From: Mesorhizobium sp. | GTDB taxonomy: Bacteria > Pseudomonadota > Alphaproteobacteria > Rhizobiales > Rhizobiaceae | Length of the DNA stretch: 41,980 bases | Assembly (NCBI GenBank): GCA_027492275.1 | Contig: JAPUFC010000078.1 | Span: 1 to 41,980, forward strand | Direction of reading: 5' to 3' | In this document: positions 30,592-40,845 of the stretch, piece by piece | Layout: every line of letters starts with the position of its first letter | Numbering within the stretch: the stretch's first letter is position 1 | Notes under the pieces: model-generated | What the model was told of the DNA's origin: nothing | The model's input: the letters and a program-made list of their open reading frames with translations, nothing else | The model's database searches: none | Program-made: the position numbers and the translations under genes

Positions 30592-33500
30592 CTACTCCGC
30601 CGCCTTGGGATAGGCCGCCGCCGGCTCTTCCGCCCCACCGGCGTCGACGTCGACCGAGCGCCGGCGGAACATGCGCCGGAACCAGCCGCGCTGCTCGCCC
30701 GGCTTCTTCTTCGCCCGCGTGAACACCATCAGCATGGACGGCGTCACGACCAGCGTCAGCACCGTGGCGAAGGACAGGCCGAAGACGATGGCCGAGGACA
30801 GCGAGATCCACCATTGCGTCGACGGCGCGTTGATCGTCGTCTCGTGGTGGAAGATCTCCAGCCCGAGGCCGAAGGCGATCGGCAGAACGCCGAGAATAGC
30901 CGACACCGCCGTCAGCACCACCGGGCGGGCGCGCTCGCGGCAGGTCTGAAGCACGGCGTCCAGCTTGTCCCAGCCCTCCTCGCGCAGCCGGTCGTAGGTG
31001 TCGATCAGCACGATGTTGTTGTTCACCACCACGCCGGCCAGCGCGATCACGCCGATGCCCGACATGACGATGCCGAAGGCCTGTCCGGTCAACAGCAGGC
31101 CGAGGAACACGCCGATCGTCGCCATGATGACGCAGGACAGCACCAGCCAGACGCTGGTGAACTTGTTGAACTGCGCCAGAAGCACGAGGAAGATCAGGAA
31201 GATCGCCGCGCCGAACGCCTTGGACAGGAAGGCGCCGGCCTCGGCGCTGTCCTCGTTGGAGCCGGCCAGCTTCCAGCGCGTCTGGCCGAGATCCATCTGG
31301 CCGATGGCCTGCGATACCTCGGCCTGCACGGCCGCCACCTGCATGTTGGCGGCAACGTTCGCCTGCACCACCACGGTGCGCACGCCGTCGATACGGTGCA
31401 GGATGCCGACCCGCTGCTCCGGCTTGCGGTCGACGAAGTTGGAGATCGGCACCGAACCCTGCGCGGTCTGGATGCGCAGCTCGTCCAGCGTCGCCAGCGT
31501 GCGGCGGTCCTCCGGCAGGCGCAGGCGGATGTCGACGGCGTCGTCGGCGCCGGCCGGCCGGTATTCGGTCAGCTTCAGGCCGGTGGTGACGAGTTGCACC
31601 ACCGTGCCGACCGAAGCCGGGCTGACGCCGTATTGCGCGGCCTTGGCGCGGTCGACCTGCAGCGCCCAGTCGACGCCGGGCGGCGGCAGGCCGTCCGAGA
31701 TGTCGATCACGCCCGGCACCTGCGCGATGCGGGCGGCGACCGCGCGCGCCCGGTCGTTGAGCCCCGCCGGGTCGACGGCCGACAGCCGCACCTGGATCGC
31801 CTTGCCGGTGGGCGGGCCGGCGTCCGGCACGCGCACCTCGACCTCGATGCCGGGCAGGCCGGCCATGGCGGCGCGCAGATCGTCGAGGATGTCGTTCGCC
31901 GGCTTGCGCTCGCGCCAGTCGACGAACTCGTACTGGATGACGCCGACGACGTCCTCGGCGATGTCCTGCCCGCCTCCCTGCGTCTTGCCGACGCGGGTGT
32001 AGACCGACTTCACGCCCGGCCAGCCGAGCAGCCGGCTCTCCGCCTCGCGGGTGGCGGCGTCCATCTCGGCCAGCGACAGGTTGCCGCGCGCATGCACGTA
32101 GAGCAGGCCGTAGTCCGGCTCGACATTGGGGAAGAACTCGACGCCCGCGCCCCATTTGCCGTAGGCCATGACGACGCCGGTCAGCAGCACAACCGTCAGC
32201 AGCAGGACGGTGATCGGGAACCGCACCGCCTGCTTGACCACGGCCATGTAGAGCCCGTCGCGATGCTCCTCCTCGTGCACCGGCGCCTTGGCGAAGAGGG
32301 CGCCGAGCGTCGGCGTGAAGACGAGCGCGTAGAGCATCGAGGCCGCCAGCGTCACGATCAGCGTGATCGGCAGGTACTTCATGAAGTCGCCGACGATGCC
32401 CGGCCAGAACAGCAGCGGCGAGAAGGCGGCGATGCGCGTCATGGTGGCGGCGATGACCGGCCCCGCCATGCGCCTGGCGGCCAGCGCGAAGGCCTCGTCC
32501 TTCGGCATGCCCTCGCCCATGCGCCGCTCGGCGAACTCGGTGACGATGATGGCGTCGTCGACCAGCATGCCGACCGCCAGGATCAGGCTGAACAGCACGA
32601 TCATGTTGACCGTGTAGCCCATCAGCACCAGCGCCAGTATGCCCATCAGGAAGGAGGAGGGGATGGCGAGGCCGATGAGCAGCGAGGCGCGGCCCGACAG
32701 CGCGTAGAGGATGACGATGAACACCAAGATCACGGCGATCATGACGTGGTTCTGGAGGTCGCCGAGAAGCTGGTTGACGAAGACCGACTTGTCCTGCGTG
32801 TAGGTGACGTTCATGCCCTCCGGCAGGGTCTCCTTGAAGGTGTCGGCGACCGTCTTCACCGCGGCGATGGTGTCGATCAGGTTCTCGCCGATGCGCTTCT
32901 TCACCTCGATGGCGATGGCCGGCTGGCCGTTCAGCCGCGTGATCGTCTCGGCGTCCTTGAAGGTCGAGCGGATGGTGGCGATCTCGTTGGCGCGCACCAC
33001 GGCGTTCGGGCCGGCGACGATCGGCAGGTCGGCGACATCGCTGGAATCCTCGATGAGCGAGGGCACCTTCACGGCGTACTTCCCCTCCGACCCCTCGATT
33101 GAGCCGGCGGCGACGAGGCTGTTGGAGGCGGCGATGCCCTGGATCACCTGTTCGAGCTGCAGCCCGTAGGACGACAGCTTGACCGGGTCGATGACGGCCT
33201 CCACGAGATCGTCGCGGGCGCCCTGCAGCGTGCCTTCCAGGACGCCCGGCACCTCCTCGATCTGGTCGCGCAGCCGGCGCGCCGCCTCCGTCAGCACGCG
33301 CTCCGGCACGTGGCCGGAGAGGGTGACGACGAGCACCGGGAACTCGGAGATGTTGACCTCGCTGACGGTCGGCTCCTCGGCCGCCTGCGGAATGTCGGCC
33401 TTGGCGTCCTGCACCTTGCTGCGCGTGTCCTGCAGCGCGTCGGCGAGGTTGACGGAGGGATCGAACTCGACCAGCACGTAGCCGCCGCCCTGGAAGGCGG

Positions 33501-33747
33501 CGGAGCGCATCTCCTTCAGCCCCTTGAGCGTCTTGAGCTTGGTCTCCATCGGCCTGAGCAGCAGGCGCTCGGAATCCTCCGGCGAGATGCCTTGGTAGAT
33601 CAGGCTGACATACATCAGCGGGATCGGCACGTCCGGCTCGGCTTCCTTGGGCACGGACTGGTAGGCCATCGCGCCGGCGAGCACGAGGAACAGCAGCGCC
33701 GAGATGGTCAGGCGCGCATTGCGTATGGCGAGATGGACGATATCCAT
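30592..33747 (-). CDS. RND-family efflux permease
   Basis: 1051 aa. Twelve membrane helices with two large periplasmic loops in AcrB order: helix 1 near 10-30, helices 2-6 from about 335 to 500, second half from about 530. Proton relay VDDAIIVTEFAERR (two Asp, near 400) and the partner VVVNNNIVLIDTYDRLREEG near 940 are visible. Exports hydrophobic or toxic compounds using proton motive force. Partner membrane-fusion gene lies 13 nt upstream; no outer-membrane factor gene is nearby, so it likely uses a shared TolC-like channel. It is long, complete and antisense ORFs across it are shadows. Confidence 0.95.
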   Translation of the reverse strand: MDIVHLAIRNARLTISALLFLVLAGAMAYQSVPKEAEPDVPIPLMYVSLIYQGISPEDSERLLLRPMETKLKTLKGLKEMRSAAFQGGGYVLVEFDPSVNLADALQDTRSKVQDAKADIPQAAEEPTVSEVNISEFPVLVVTLSGHVPERVLTEAARRLRDQIEEVPGVLEGTLQGARDDLVEAVIDPVKLSSYGLQLEQVIQGIAASNSLVAAGSIEGSEGKYAVKVPSLIEDSSDVADLPIVAGPNAVVRANEIATIRSTFKDAETITRLNGQPAIAIEVKKRIGENLIDTIAAVKTVADTFKETLPEGMNVTYTQDKSVFVNQLLGDLQNHVMIAVILVFIVILYALSGRASLLIGLAIPSSFLMGILALVLMGYTVNMIVLFSLILAVGMLVDDAIIVTEFAERRMGEGMPKDEAFALAARRMAGPVIAATMTRIAAFSPLLFWPGIVGDFMKYLPITLIVTLAASMLYALVFTPTLGALFAKAPVHEEEHRDGLYMAVVKQAVRFPITVLLLTVVLLTGVVMAYGKWGAGVEFFPNVEPDYGLLYVHARGNLSLAEMDAATREAESRLLGWPGVKSVYTRVGKTQGGGQDIAEDVVGVIQYEFVDWRERKPANDILDDLRAAMAGLPGIEVEVRVPDAGPPTGKAIQVRLSAVDPAGLNDRARAVAARIAQVPGVIDISDGLPPPGVDWALQVDRAKAAQYGVSPASVGTVVQLVTTGLKLTEYRPAGADDAVDIRLRLPEDRRTLATLDELRIQTAQGSVPISNFVDRKPEQRVGILHRIDGVRTVVVQANVAANMQVAAVQAEVSQAIGQMDLGQTRWKLAGSNEDSAEAGAFLSKAFGAAIFLIFLVLLAQFNKFTSVWLVLSCVIMATIGVFLGLLLTGQAFGIVMSGIGVIALAGVVVNNNIVLIDTYDRLREEGWDKLDAVLQTCRERARPVVLTAVSAILGVLPIAFGLGLEIFHHETTINAPSTQWWISLSSAIVFGLSFATVLTLVVTPSMLMVFTRAKKKPGEQRGWFRRMFRRRSVDVDAGGAEEPAAAYPKAAE

Positions 33748-33760
33748 GCGGAACCTTGCG

Positions 33761-34891
33761 CTACTGCGTGCCGGCGCTTTCGCCGGCGAGCTTCCTGATG
33801 GCGGCCGGGTCCGCCTCCCTGGCGTCGACGGTGTCGCCGTCGGTGACGAGGTCCTGTCCCTGCACGATGATCCGGACGTCCTTCGGAATGCCGCCGAGCA
33901 CCAGGCCGTTCGGCGTGTCGTCGATCAGGTCGATCGGGTAGAAGACGACCTTCGAGGCTGCGTCCACGGCGCGGATGCCGAGGTCGCCGGCCTGGTTCAG
34001 CGTCACCACCGAACGCGGCAGCACCACCGCGTCGGCCGGCGCGGCGCGCAGCGTCACCTCGGTCGTCATGCCGGCCGGGATGCGGCCGTCCGCGTTGGGG
34101 ATCGCCACTTCGAGCGGGAAGGTGCGCGTCTGCGGGCTGGCGTCGCGGCTGATGTAGCGCACCGTGCCGGTGACGGTGTCGCCGCTGATCAGCCGGACGT
34201 CGGCCTCGGCGCCCGTGGCGATGAAATGCAGGTCGCGCTCGCTGATCTCGCCCTGGGCGATGACCGGGTCGAGGGCGATGAGCGTCGCAACCTCGCCGCG
34301 CTCGGCGATCGAGCTGCCGAGCTCCACCGGCACGCGGTCGATGATGCCGGCGAAGGGCGCGCGCACGAAGGTGCGGTCGAGCGCGGCTTCGGCCGTGCGA
34401 AGCTGCGAGCGCGCGGTGGCGAGCGCGGAGGCCGCGCTGTCGAGCTGCAGCTTGGGCAGGTTGCCGCTTTTGGCCAGCCGTTCGGCGGCCTCCCATTCGG
34501 CCTGCCGCTGGCTGAGCAGCGCCTTGGCCATCTCAATCGCCGCCGTATGCTCGGCGGCGTCGATCTGCACGATAAGGTCGCCCTCCTTCACGTGATCGCC
34601 CTTCTTGACCGGCAGCTTCTCGATGATGCCGGCGGAGCGCGTGGCGAGCACGGCGCGCTTGTCGGCGGCGGTCAGGCCGGCGACGCGGATGGCGCGCGAA
34701 TGCGTCACGTGCGGCGGCGTCAGCACCGCGACCGTCCTGGCCGGGGCGGCCGGCTGCTCGGCCGTCGGCGTGGCGGCCGCGTCCTCGCTCTGCGCGCTGC
34801 CGACCGAGGAGAACTCGCCGGTGGCGATCCAGGCGCTGAACCCGATGAGCACGCCGATGGCGGCCAGCTTGTGGAAGCGAAACTTCGCCAT
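33761..34891 (-). CDS. RND efflux periplasmic adaptor (membrane fusion protein)
   Basis: 376 aa from the ATG at 34891 (MAKFRFHKLAAIGVLIGF); a longer frame to 34993 lacks a Shine-Dalgarno and was rejected. An N-terminal signal anchor (about 8-28), a lipoyl half-motif AGIIEKLPVKKGDHVKEGDLIVQID, a helical hairpin (about 105-165), the second lipoyl half TFVRAPFAGIIDRVPVELGS and a beta-barrel/MP domain fit HlyD-like adaptors. Links the permease encoded 13 nt downstream to an outer-membrane channel. No regulator gene precedes it. Confidence 0.93.
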   Translation of the reverse strand: MAKFRFHKLAAIGVLIGFSAWIATGEFSSVGSAQSEDAAATPTAEQPAAPARTVAVLTPPHVTHSRAIRVAGLTAADKRAVLATRSAGIIEKLPVKKGDHVKEGDLIVQIDAAEHTAAIEMAKALLSQRQAEWEAAERLAKSGNLPKLQLDSAASALATARSQLRTAEAALDRTFVRAPFAGIIDRVPVELGSSIAERGEVATLIALDPVIAQGEISERDLHFIATGAEADVRLISGDTVTGTVRYISRDASPQTRTFPLEVAIPNADGRIPAGMTTEVTLRAAPADAVVLPRSVVTLNQAGDLGIRAVDAASKVVFYPIDLIDDTPNGLVLGGIPKDVRIIVQGQDLVTDGDTVDAREADPAAIRKLAGESAGTQ

Positions 34892-35162
34892 GGTCAGAGT
34901 GTCTCCAACGCGCCGCAGCGCGGGGGCTGCCTTTCGAATGTCAGTACCGCATCGCGCGGCGACACCGCCGCATCCAGGCCCCGTCCCCGGCACTCCCAGT
35001 CCGCAGAGGTGTGGTCTCTAGCCGAACGGCGCAAGGCCACAAAGTCGGAAATGTTCATCCAGACGCCGTTCCAGCCGCTCCGCGCGGCGCTTTCCTACAA
35101 CCAAGACGTTTAGAGAGTGTTCGATAGAAAGCGTGAATCCGGCATCTTTGCGTCCTTCTTCT

Positions 35163-35960
35163 TCAGGCGGCGGTCCAGCCGCCGTCGATCGACAAGTGCG
35201 TGCCGTTGACCTGCGCCGCCGCCGGCGAGCACAGGAACACGGCGGCGGCGCCGATCTCCTCCACCGTCACGAACTGCTTGGTCGGCTGCTTCTCCAGCAT
35301 CACCTCGCGCACCACCGTGTCGCGGTCCATGCCGTGCGCCTTCATCTGGTCGGGTATCTGCGCCTCGACCAGCGGCGTCAGCACGTAACCGGGACAGATG
35401 GCGTTGCAGGTGATGTTTTCACGCGCGATCTCCAGCGCCACCGTCTTGGTCAGGCCCAAAATGCCGTGCTTGGCCGAGACGTAGGCCGACTTGAAGGGCG
35501 AGGCGACCAGCCCGTGCGCGGAGGCGATGTTGACGATGCGCCCGCCGCCCTGCCGCTTCATGTGCGGGATCGCCGCCGCGATGGTGTGGAAGGCCGACGA
35601 CAGGTTGATGGCGATGATGGCGTCCCATTTGGCGATCGGGAAATCCTCGACCGGCGCGACATGCTGGATGCCGGCATTGTTGACGAGGATGTCGACGCCG
35701 CCGAATTTCTCCGCCGCCTTCTCCACCAGCGCCCGGCAGGCGTCGGCCCTCGACATGTCGGCCTGCATGTAGACCGCCTCGACGGAATGCTCGCTTGCGA
35801 TGCGCGCCGCGATCGCATGGTCGTCCGCCGTGTCGGAGAAGGAGTTGACGACGATGGCGCAGCCCTCGGCCGCCAGCGCGCGGGCGACGCCCAGCCCGAT
35901 GCCCGAGGTCGACCCGGTGATGATCGCGGTGCGCCGTTTCTTCATGGGACTTCCCGACAT
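35163..35960 (-). CDS. bdhA: 3-hydroxybutyrate dehydrogenase-like short-chain dehydrogenase
   Basis: 265 aa from the ATG at 35960 (GAGAGGG upstream); the ATG at 35945 ([11 protein letters not shown]) is equally plausible. Rossmann motif [16 protein letters not shown], catalytic Ser in NIASAHG and YxxxK in SAYVSAKHG. The blocks [31 protein letters not shown] and DGGWTAA match D-3-hydroxybutyrate dehydrogenases of Rhizobiales, which feed PHB breakdown to acetoacetate; the name should be treated as probable. It lies divergently from ispG and 5.5 kb from phaR/phaA. Confidence 0.85.
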   Translation of the reverse strand: MSGSPMKKRRTAIITGSTSGIGLGVARALAAEGCAIVVNSFSDTADDHAIAARIASEHSVEAVYMQADMSRADACRALVEKAAEKFGGVDILVNNAGIQHVAPVEDFPIAKWDAIIAINLSSAFHTIAAAIPHMKRQGGGRIVNIASAHGLVASPFKSAYVSAKHGILGLTKTVALEIARENITCNAICPGYVLTPLVEAQIPDQMKAHGMDRDTVVREVMLEKQPTKQFVTVEEIGAAAVFLCSPAAAQVNGTHLSIDGGWTAA

Positions 35961-36214
35961 GTGCCACCCTCTCTGCTCGTTGGCGCCGCCATTTGCAGCA
36001 CGATGGCTTGTGCGATGCAACAAGGACGAACGGGGGACTACCGGATCGACATGCGGCGCGCGGAATTTTGCCGCAGATCGCTTCCTTCATGATTTCCCCA
36101 TGGAATGGCGCTATTGGTGGCGCGCAGGCTTGCGCCGCGGCCGCAGGGCGCCGCGCATTGACATCGAACCGGCGGTCCGCCACCTCAGGGCGGGTCGAAC
36201 AGTGGGAGACCGGC

Positions 36215-37468
36215 ATGACCGGGTATTTTTCTTCGCCCTTCCCGCGCCGCGCCTCGGTGGCGGTCAGGGTCGGCGGCGTCACCGTCGGCGGCGACGCGCC
36301 GGTGGTCGTCCAGTCGATGACCAACACCGACACGGCGGATGTCGATTCAACGGTCGCGCAGGTCGCGGCGCTGCACCGCGCCGGCTCCGAACTGGTGCGC
36401 ATCACCGTCGACCGCGACGAGAGCGCCGCCGCCGTGCCGCGCATCCGCGACCGCCTCGCGCGGCTCGGCATCGACGTGCCGCTGGTCGGCGATTTTCACT
36501 ATATCGGCCACAGACTGCTGGCGGATCATCCCGACTGCGCCGAGGCGCTGGCGAAGTACCGCATCAATCCCGGCAATGTCGGCTTCAAGGAGAAGAAGGA
36601 CCGCCAGTTCGCCGACATCGTCGAGATGGCGATCCGCCACGACAAGCCGGTGCGCATCGGCGTCAACTGGGGATCGCTCGACCAGGAACTGCTCACCCGG
36701 CTGATGGACGAGAACCAGAAGGCGGGCTCGCCGCTGACCGCCCAGCAGGTGCTGCGCGAGGCGATCGTGCAGTCCGCGCTGCTCTCGGCCGAGGCGGCGG
36801 AAGAGATCGGCCTGCCGCGCGACAAAATCATCCTGTCGGCCAAGGTCAGCCAGGTGCAGGACCTGATCGCCGTCTACGCGATGATGGCGGCGCGCTCCGA
36901 CCATGCGCTGCATCTCGGCCTCACCGAGGCGGGCATGGGCTCCAAGGGCATCGTCGCCTCCTCGGCCGCCATGGGCATCCTGCTGCAGCAGGGCATCGGC
37001 GACACGATCCGCGTGTCGCTCACGCCCGAGCCGAACGGCGACCGCACCCGCGAGGTGCAGGTGGCGCAGGAACTGCTCCAGACAATGGGTTTCCGGCAGT
37101 TCATCCCCATCGTCGCGGCCTGTCCGGGCTGCGGGCGCACGACGTCAACCGTCTTCCAGGAGCTCGCCCAGACCATCCAGGAGGATATCCGCCGCAACAT
37201 GCCGGTGTGGCGCGAGAAGTATCCGGGCGTCGAGGAGCTGAAGGTCGCGGTCATGGGCTGCATCGTCAACGGTCCGGGCGAATCCAAGCATGCCGACATC
37301 GGCATCTCGCTGCCCGGCACTGGCGAGACGCCGGCGGCCCCGGTGTTCATCGACGGCCGCAAGGCGATGACACTGCGCGGACCGGGCATCGCCAAGGATT
37401 TCGAGGCGCTGGTCGCCGACTATATCGAGAACCGCTTCGGGCGCGGCGGCAAGCAGGCGGCGGAGTAG
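36215..37468 (+). CDS. ispG: 4-hydroxy-3-methylbut-2-enyl-diphosphate synthase
   Basis: 417 aa from the ATG at 36215, with GGGAGA 6-7 nt upstream. The penultimate step of the MEP pathway. TIM-barrel N-terminal half ([27 protein letters not shown]) and C-terminal half carrying the [4Fe-4S] cysteines in [14 protein letters not shown] and [11 protein letters not shown]. The longer in-frame region from 35993 lacks family similarity and overlaps the SDR promoter. The farnesyl-diphosphate synthase gene lies convergent to it, separated by the palindromic element, so two isoprenoid genes face each other. Confidence 0.96.
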   Translation: MTGYFSSPFPRRASVAVRVGGVTVGGDAPVVVQSMTNTDTADVDSTVAQVAALHRAGSELVRITVDRDESAAAVPRIRDRLARLGIDVPLVGDFHYIGHRLLADHPDCAEALAKYRINPGNVGFKEKKDRQFADIVEMAIRHDKPVRIGVNWGSLDQELLTRLMDENQKAGSPLTAQQVLREAIVQSALLSAEAAEEIGLPRDKIILSAKVSQVQDLIAVYAMMAARSDHALHLGLTEAGMGSKGIVASSAAMGILLQQGIGDTIRVSLTPEPNGDRTREVQVAQELLQTMGFRQFIPIVAACPGCGRTTSTVFQELAQTIQEDIRRNMPVWREKYPGVEELKVAVMGCIVNGPGESKHADIGISLPGTGETPAAPVFIDGRKAMTLRGPGIAKDFEALVADYIENRFGRGGKQAAE

Positions 37469-37482
37469 ACGTCGCGTCGTCA

Positions 37483-37614
37483 GGCACCCCCTCCACCATG
37501 CTTCGCATGGTCTCCCTCCCCCGCTTTGCGGGGGAGGATCAGGTCGAGGCCGGCCGCAAGCTCGATCCTCCCCTGCGAAGCGGGGGAGGTGGCGCGAAGC
37601 GCCGGAGGGGGCGT
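37483..37614. repeat. Palindromic intergenic element, copy 2 (about 132 bp)
   Basis: Same layout as the copy at 11972-12113, but the core is reversed: near 37533-37572 the segment around GGCCGGCC, flanked by GAGGATC / GATCCTC, matches copy 1 read on the opposite strand. Each arm has CCCCCTCC, a small hairpin (CCATGCTTCGCATGG on the left, GGCGCGAAGCGCC on the right) and a CCCTCCCCCGC/GCGGGGGAGG type hairpin. It lies between convergent ispG and ispA. Confidence 0.85.
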
Positions 37615-37626
37615 CCCCACGGCGTG

Positions 37627-38541
37627 CTAGGACCTCCGATCCGCCACGAAGCTGGCCGCCGCCTTCAGCATCGCCGCCCGCGCTCCATACGGTTCCAGCA
37701 GCTCGTGCGCCTGCGCGACCAGCCCGCCGAGCTGTTTTCTGGCCCATGCCACGCCGTGCAGCGAGACCAGCGTTCCCTTGCCGGCCCCGGCATCCTTGCC
37801 GGTCGCCTTGCCCATGGCCTCGGCGTCGGCGGTGACGTCGAGCAGGTCGTCGGCGAGCTGGAAGGCGAGGCCGATCGCCGAGCCGAACTCCGCCATGCGC
37901 TCGCGATCGGCGGCCGGCGCGCCGGCGACGATGGCGCCGGCCTCGCAGGCGTATCGGATCAGCGCGCCGGTCTTCATCGCCTGCAGGCGGATGATGCCGG
38001 CCTCGTCCGGCTTCTCGCGCTCCGCCTGGAGGTCGAGCGCCTGGCCGCCGGCCATGCCGCCGAGCCCGGCGGCCCGCGCCAGCCCGCGCACCAGCGCCAC
38101 CCTGCGCCCGTCCGGCAGCGCCGTTTCCTCGTCCGCCAGGACGTCGAAGGCTAGCGTCAGCAGGCTGTCGCCGGCCAAGATCGCGGTCGCCTCGTCGAAG
38201 GCCCTGTGCACCGTGGGCTGGCCGCGCCTCAGATCGTCGTCGTCCATCGCCGGCAGGTCGTCATGGACCAGCGAATAGCAATGGACGCATTCGAGCGCCG
38301 CCGCCACGCGCATCGCAGCCGCGCCGTCCGCGTCGAAGAGAGCCGCGCCCTCCATGACCAGAAACGGACGCAGCCGCTTGCCGCCGTTGAGCACGCCGTG
38401 GCGCATGGCGGACAGAAGGCGACCGGGACGCGCGATCTCGCCCGGCAGCGGACGAGCGGCCAGCAGGCGGTCGAGAACGGCCCCGACGCGAAGCGCGTGG
38501 CCGGCGAGCGCGTCGTCGAAAGTCAATGCGGCGTCCGTCAT
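37627..38541 (-). CDS. ispA: Farnesyl diphosphate synthase (polyprenyl synthetase family)
   Basis: 304 aa from the ATG at 38541; the longer frame to 38724 has no similarity. Short-chain trans-prenyltransferase: first aspartate-rich motif [14 protein letters not shown] with two residues between the Asp pairs (bacterial FPPS type), second motif [17 protein letters not shown] for IPP binding, and a KxxxG segment MKTGALI. Makes C15 diphosphate from C5 units supplied by the MEP pathway. The Shine-Dalgarno is weak. Confidence 0.93.
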   Translation of the reverse strand: MTDAALTFDDALAGHALRVGAVLDRLLAARPLPGEIARPGRLLSAMRHGVLNGGKRLRPFLVMEGAALFDADGAAAMRVAAALECVHCYSLVHDDLPAMDDDDLRRGQPTVHRAFDEATAILAGDSLLTLAFDVLADEETALPDGRRVALVRGLARAAGLGGMAGGQALDLQAEREKPDEAGIIRLQAMKTGALIRYACEAGAIVAGAPAADRERMAEFGSAIGLAFQLADDLLDVTADAEAMGKATGKDAGAGKGTLVSLHGVAWARKQLGGLVAQAHELLEPYGARAAMLKAAASFVADRRS

Positions 38542-38671
38542 GCCGGCAGCGTTTAAGGCAAAGCCCCCGACGGTCAAGAGCGCGCGAGACGTCGCCGCGC
38601 GGCGTTGCGCTCGAGCCTCCACGCGGCTATGCCGGTTGGAAACCCAGCAGGCACTTCCCTCAGGCAGCGAT

Positions 38672-39433
38672 TTGACGGAGCCGACCGTAGAGCCCGAACC
38701 CCGCAGCAGACGGCGCGCCGGCAAGCGCGCGGGACGCCTGGCGCGCCTGCCGGGCGCGGGGTGGGTGCGCCGGCTGTTCCTGTCGCTCGTCGCCGTGGCG
38801 CTGGTTCCGGTGGCGCTGACGCTGCTCTACCTGTTCCCCTTCGTGCATCCCGTCTCGACGCTGATGCTGAAGGACCTCGCCGGCTTCCAGGGCTACGACC
38901 GGCAATGGGTGGCGCTGGCGGACGTCGCGCCGGTTCTGGCGCATTCTGTCATCATGTCGGAGGACGGGCAGTTCTGCTCTCATCACGGCGTCGACCTCGG
39001 CGAGATGAAGGCGGTGCTGGAGGACGCGCTCAAGGGCGGCGGCGGGCCGTCGCGCGGCGCGTCCACCATCACCATGCAGACGGTGAAGAACCTCTTCCTG
39101 TGGAGCCGCCCGGCGGCGACGCTGCGCAAGGGCGTCGAGCTGCCCTACGCCGTCTATCTCGACCTCGTGATGTCGAAGCCGCGCATCCTCGAGATCTATC
39201 TCAACATCGCCGAATGGGGTCCGGGCATCTACGGCATCGAAGCCGCCGCCCGGCATCATTTCAAGCGTTCCGCCAAGGATCTCACGCGCCGGCAGGCGGC
39301 GCTGCTGGCAGTCACGCTCCCCGACCCGATCGGCCGCAATCCGGCCAAGCCGGGGCCGGGCCTCAGTCGGCTCGCCACCGTGATCGAGCGGCGCGCGGCC
39401 CGCGCCGGCGCCTATGTCGGCTGCGCGGGATAG
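38672..39433 (+). CDS. mtgA: Monofunctional biosynthetic peptidoglycan transglycosylase
   Basis: 253 aa from a TTG at 38672 (weak Shine-Dalgarno), chosen for length; a GTG at 38765 would begin just at the membrane helix and give 222 aa. A basic N-terminal tail, one membrane helix ([20 protein letters not shown]) and a GT51 domain with the catalytic Glu in [13 protein letters not shown], the [16 protein letters not shown] block and [20 protein letters not shown]. Polymerises lipid II glycan strands. Divergent from ispA, with the start regions 130 nt apart. Confidence 0.92.
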   Translation: MTEPTVEPEPRSRRRAGKRAGRLARLPGAGWVRRLFLSLVAVALVPVALTLLYLFPFVHPVSTLMLKDLAGFQGYDRQWVALADVAPVLAHSVIMSEDGQFCSHHGVDLGEMKAVLEDALKGGGGPSRGASTITMQTVKNLFLWSRPAATLRKGVELPYAVYLDLVMSKPRILEIYLNIAEWGPGIYGIEAAARHHFKRSAKDLTRRQAALLAVTLPDPIGRNPAKPGPGLSRLATVIERRAARAGAYVGCAG

Positions 39434-39587
39434 GGACGCGGAAAAAAATGCGCCCGCCACTGGTCAAGCGGGCGGGAGCCGTGTATGGACACGCCACTTT
39501 CCCGGACAATGGCGCTGGAAAAGGCGATCCTGTGCGGTCGCTGCCTTCGGCCATGGTCGGGATCACGATGGAATATGGAGCACTTCC

Positions 39588-39770
39588 ATGGCTGTGCCAA
39601 AACGAAAGACCTCGCCGTCCAAGCGCGGCATGCGCCGTGCGGCCGACGCGCTCAAGGCGCCGACCTATGTCGAGGACAAGAACTCCGGCGAGATGCGCCG
39701 CCCGCACCATGTCGATCTCAAGACCGGCATGTATCGCGGCCGTCAGGTTCTGACCCCGAAGGAAAGCTGA
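39588..39770 (+). CDS. rpmF: 50S ribosomal protein L32
   Basis: 60 aa, [22 protein letters not shown] start; [14 protein letters not shown] is the alphaproteobacterial C-terminus. Zinc cysteines are absent, as usual in this group. GGAG 8 nt before the ATG. A terminator follows 28 nt downstream. Confidence 0.97.
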   Translation: MAVPKRKTSPSKRGMRRAADALKAPTYVEDKNSGEMRRPHHVDLKTGMYRGRQVLTPKES

Positions 39771-39797
39771 GCTTTTCAGCCGCTGGACGTTTTCAGG

Positions 39798-39827
39798 GAC
39801 CGGCCTCGCGCCGGTCTTTGCTTTTTT
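39798..39827 (+). terminator. Rho-independent terminator of rpmF
   Basis: Stem GACCGGC / GCCGGTC (39798-39804 with 39810-39816), 5 nt loop, followed by TTGCTTTTTT. Confidence 0.88.
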
Positions 39828-39895
39828 GCGGCTCCGCCCCGCCTGCGTCCACTTGACTGCGCCGACGTGCGGTTTACAGCGGAACGAAGGGAAGC

Positions 39896-40315
39896 GTGGG
39901 ACAAAAGATGCTGTCGAGCGTGCCGCTGCTGGCGATCAGCTTCGTCCTCTACAATCTCGGCCTGTTCGGCGTCTTCGGCAACGGGCCGTCGGGCGACCCG
40001 TGGGATACGGTCATCTTCTCCGTCGGCATGATGTCCGGCGGCGTGTTCGAGATGACGCTCGGCATCCTGATGATCGTCGTGGCGCTGCTGCTCTTCTTCG
40101 TCGAGATCGTGAAGTCGACGCGGACCTCCAACGCCTCGATCGTCGACCATCTGCTGTCGACCGTCGTGTTCGTGGCCTTTCTGGTGGAATTCCTGCTGGT
40201 GCGCGGCGCCGCGCACCCGGTCTTCTTCACGCTGATGGTGATCTCGCTGATCGACGTGCTGGCCGGCTTCTCGGTTTCGCTGCGATCCGCCGGCCGCGAC
40301 GTCAATCTGAACTGA
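39896..40315 (+). CDS. Conserved four-helix membrane protein, function unknown
   Basis: 139 aa from a GTG at 39896 (GAAGGGAAG just upstream); ATG at 39908 is an alternative. Four hydrophobic segments: about 6-28, 37-68, 83-101 and 107-129. Charged residues concentrate in the loop between helices 2 and 3 (VEIVKSTRTSNAS). No motif known to me. It ends exactly where the convergent GlcG/HbpS gene ends. Confidence 0.75.
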   Translation: MGQKMLSSVPLLAISFVLYNLGLFGVFGNGPSGDPWDTVIFSVGMMSGGVFEMTLGILMIVVALLLFFVEIVKSTRTSNASIVDHLLSTVVFVAFLVEFLLVRGAAHPVFFTLMVISLIDVLAGFSVSLRSAGRDVNLN

Positions 40316-40741
40316 TCAGCCTTCGGCGGTGAACCCCGCCGCGACGATGCCCGCGACGGCGGCCGCCTCGTCATTGTCGGACGTATCGCCGGTCACGCCC
40401 ACCGCCCCGACGATCGCGCCGGAGTCGCGCACCAGCACGCCGCCCGGCACCGGCACGATGCCGCCTCCCGACACGCCCGAAAGCCCCTGGAAGAAATGCG
40501 GACGATCGATCGCCGCCTGGCCGAGCGCGCGCGAGCCCGTGCCGACCGCCAGAGCGCCGAACGCCTTTCCGGTCGCGATCTGCGGCCGCAGGATGGAAGC
40601 CCCGTCCTGCCGCTGCAAGGCCATGGCATGGCCGCCGGCGTCCAGCACCACGATGGTCAGCGGCTTGAGCTTGAGCTCCGCCGCCTTGTCCAGCGCGGCG
40701 TCGATGATGGTGTTGGCCTTGGCGAGCGTAAGGGCTGTCAC
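40316..40741 (-). CDS. GlcG/HbpS family heme-binding-type protein
   Basis: 141 aa from a GTG at 40741 (GGGAAG 3-8 nt upstream); no closer ATG. Family blocks: LTIVVLDAGGHAMALQRQDGA, GKAFGALAVGTGSR, GGGIVPVPGGVLVRDSGAIVGAVGVTGDTSDNDE. Members bind heme or small ligands, or occur in glycolate operons; no glc genes are visible here. The longer ORF on the same frame to 41596 is antisense-like shadow over phaR. Confidence 0.88.
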   Translation of the reverse strand: MTALTLAKANTIIDAALDKAAELKLKPLTIVVLDAGGHAMALQRQDGASILRPQIATGKAFGALAVGTGSRALGQAAIDRPHFFQGLSGVSGGGIVPVPGGVLVRDSGAIVGAVGVTGDTSDNDEAAAVAGIVAAGFTAEG

Positions 40742-40845
40742 GATCTTCCCTCTCCTGTTGAAAGCGGCTTCATGCCACGGACGCCGGGAAAGGCAAAGCC
40801 CGTTCGGCCGTTGCGTCAGCGCGCCTGGGCAGGCTGAGAGTCGGG

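Noticed and set aside
30313-33102. 929-aa plus-strand frame opposite the RND permease
   Set aside because: Typical long antisense frame in GC-rich DNA, rich in Arg/Asp/His, without any domain; the minus strand encodes an intact permease.
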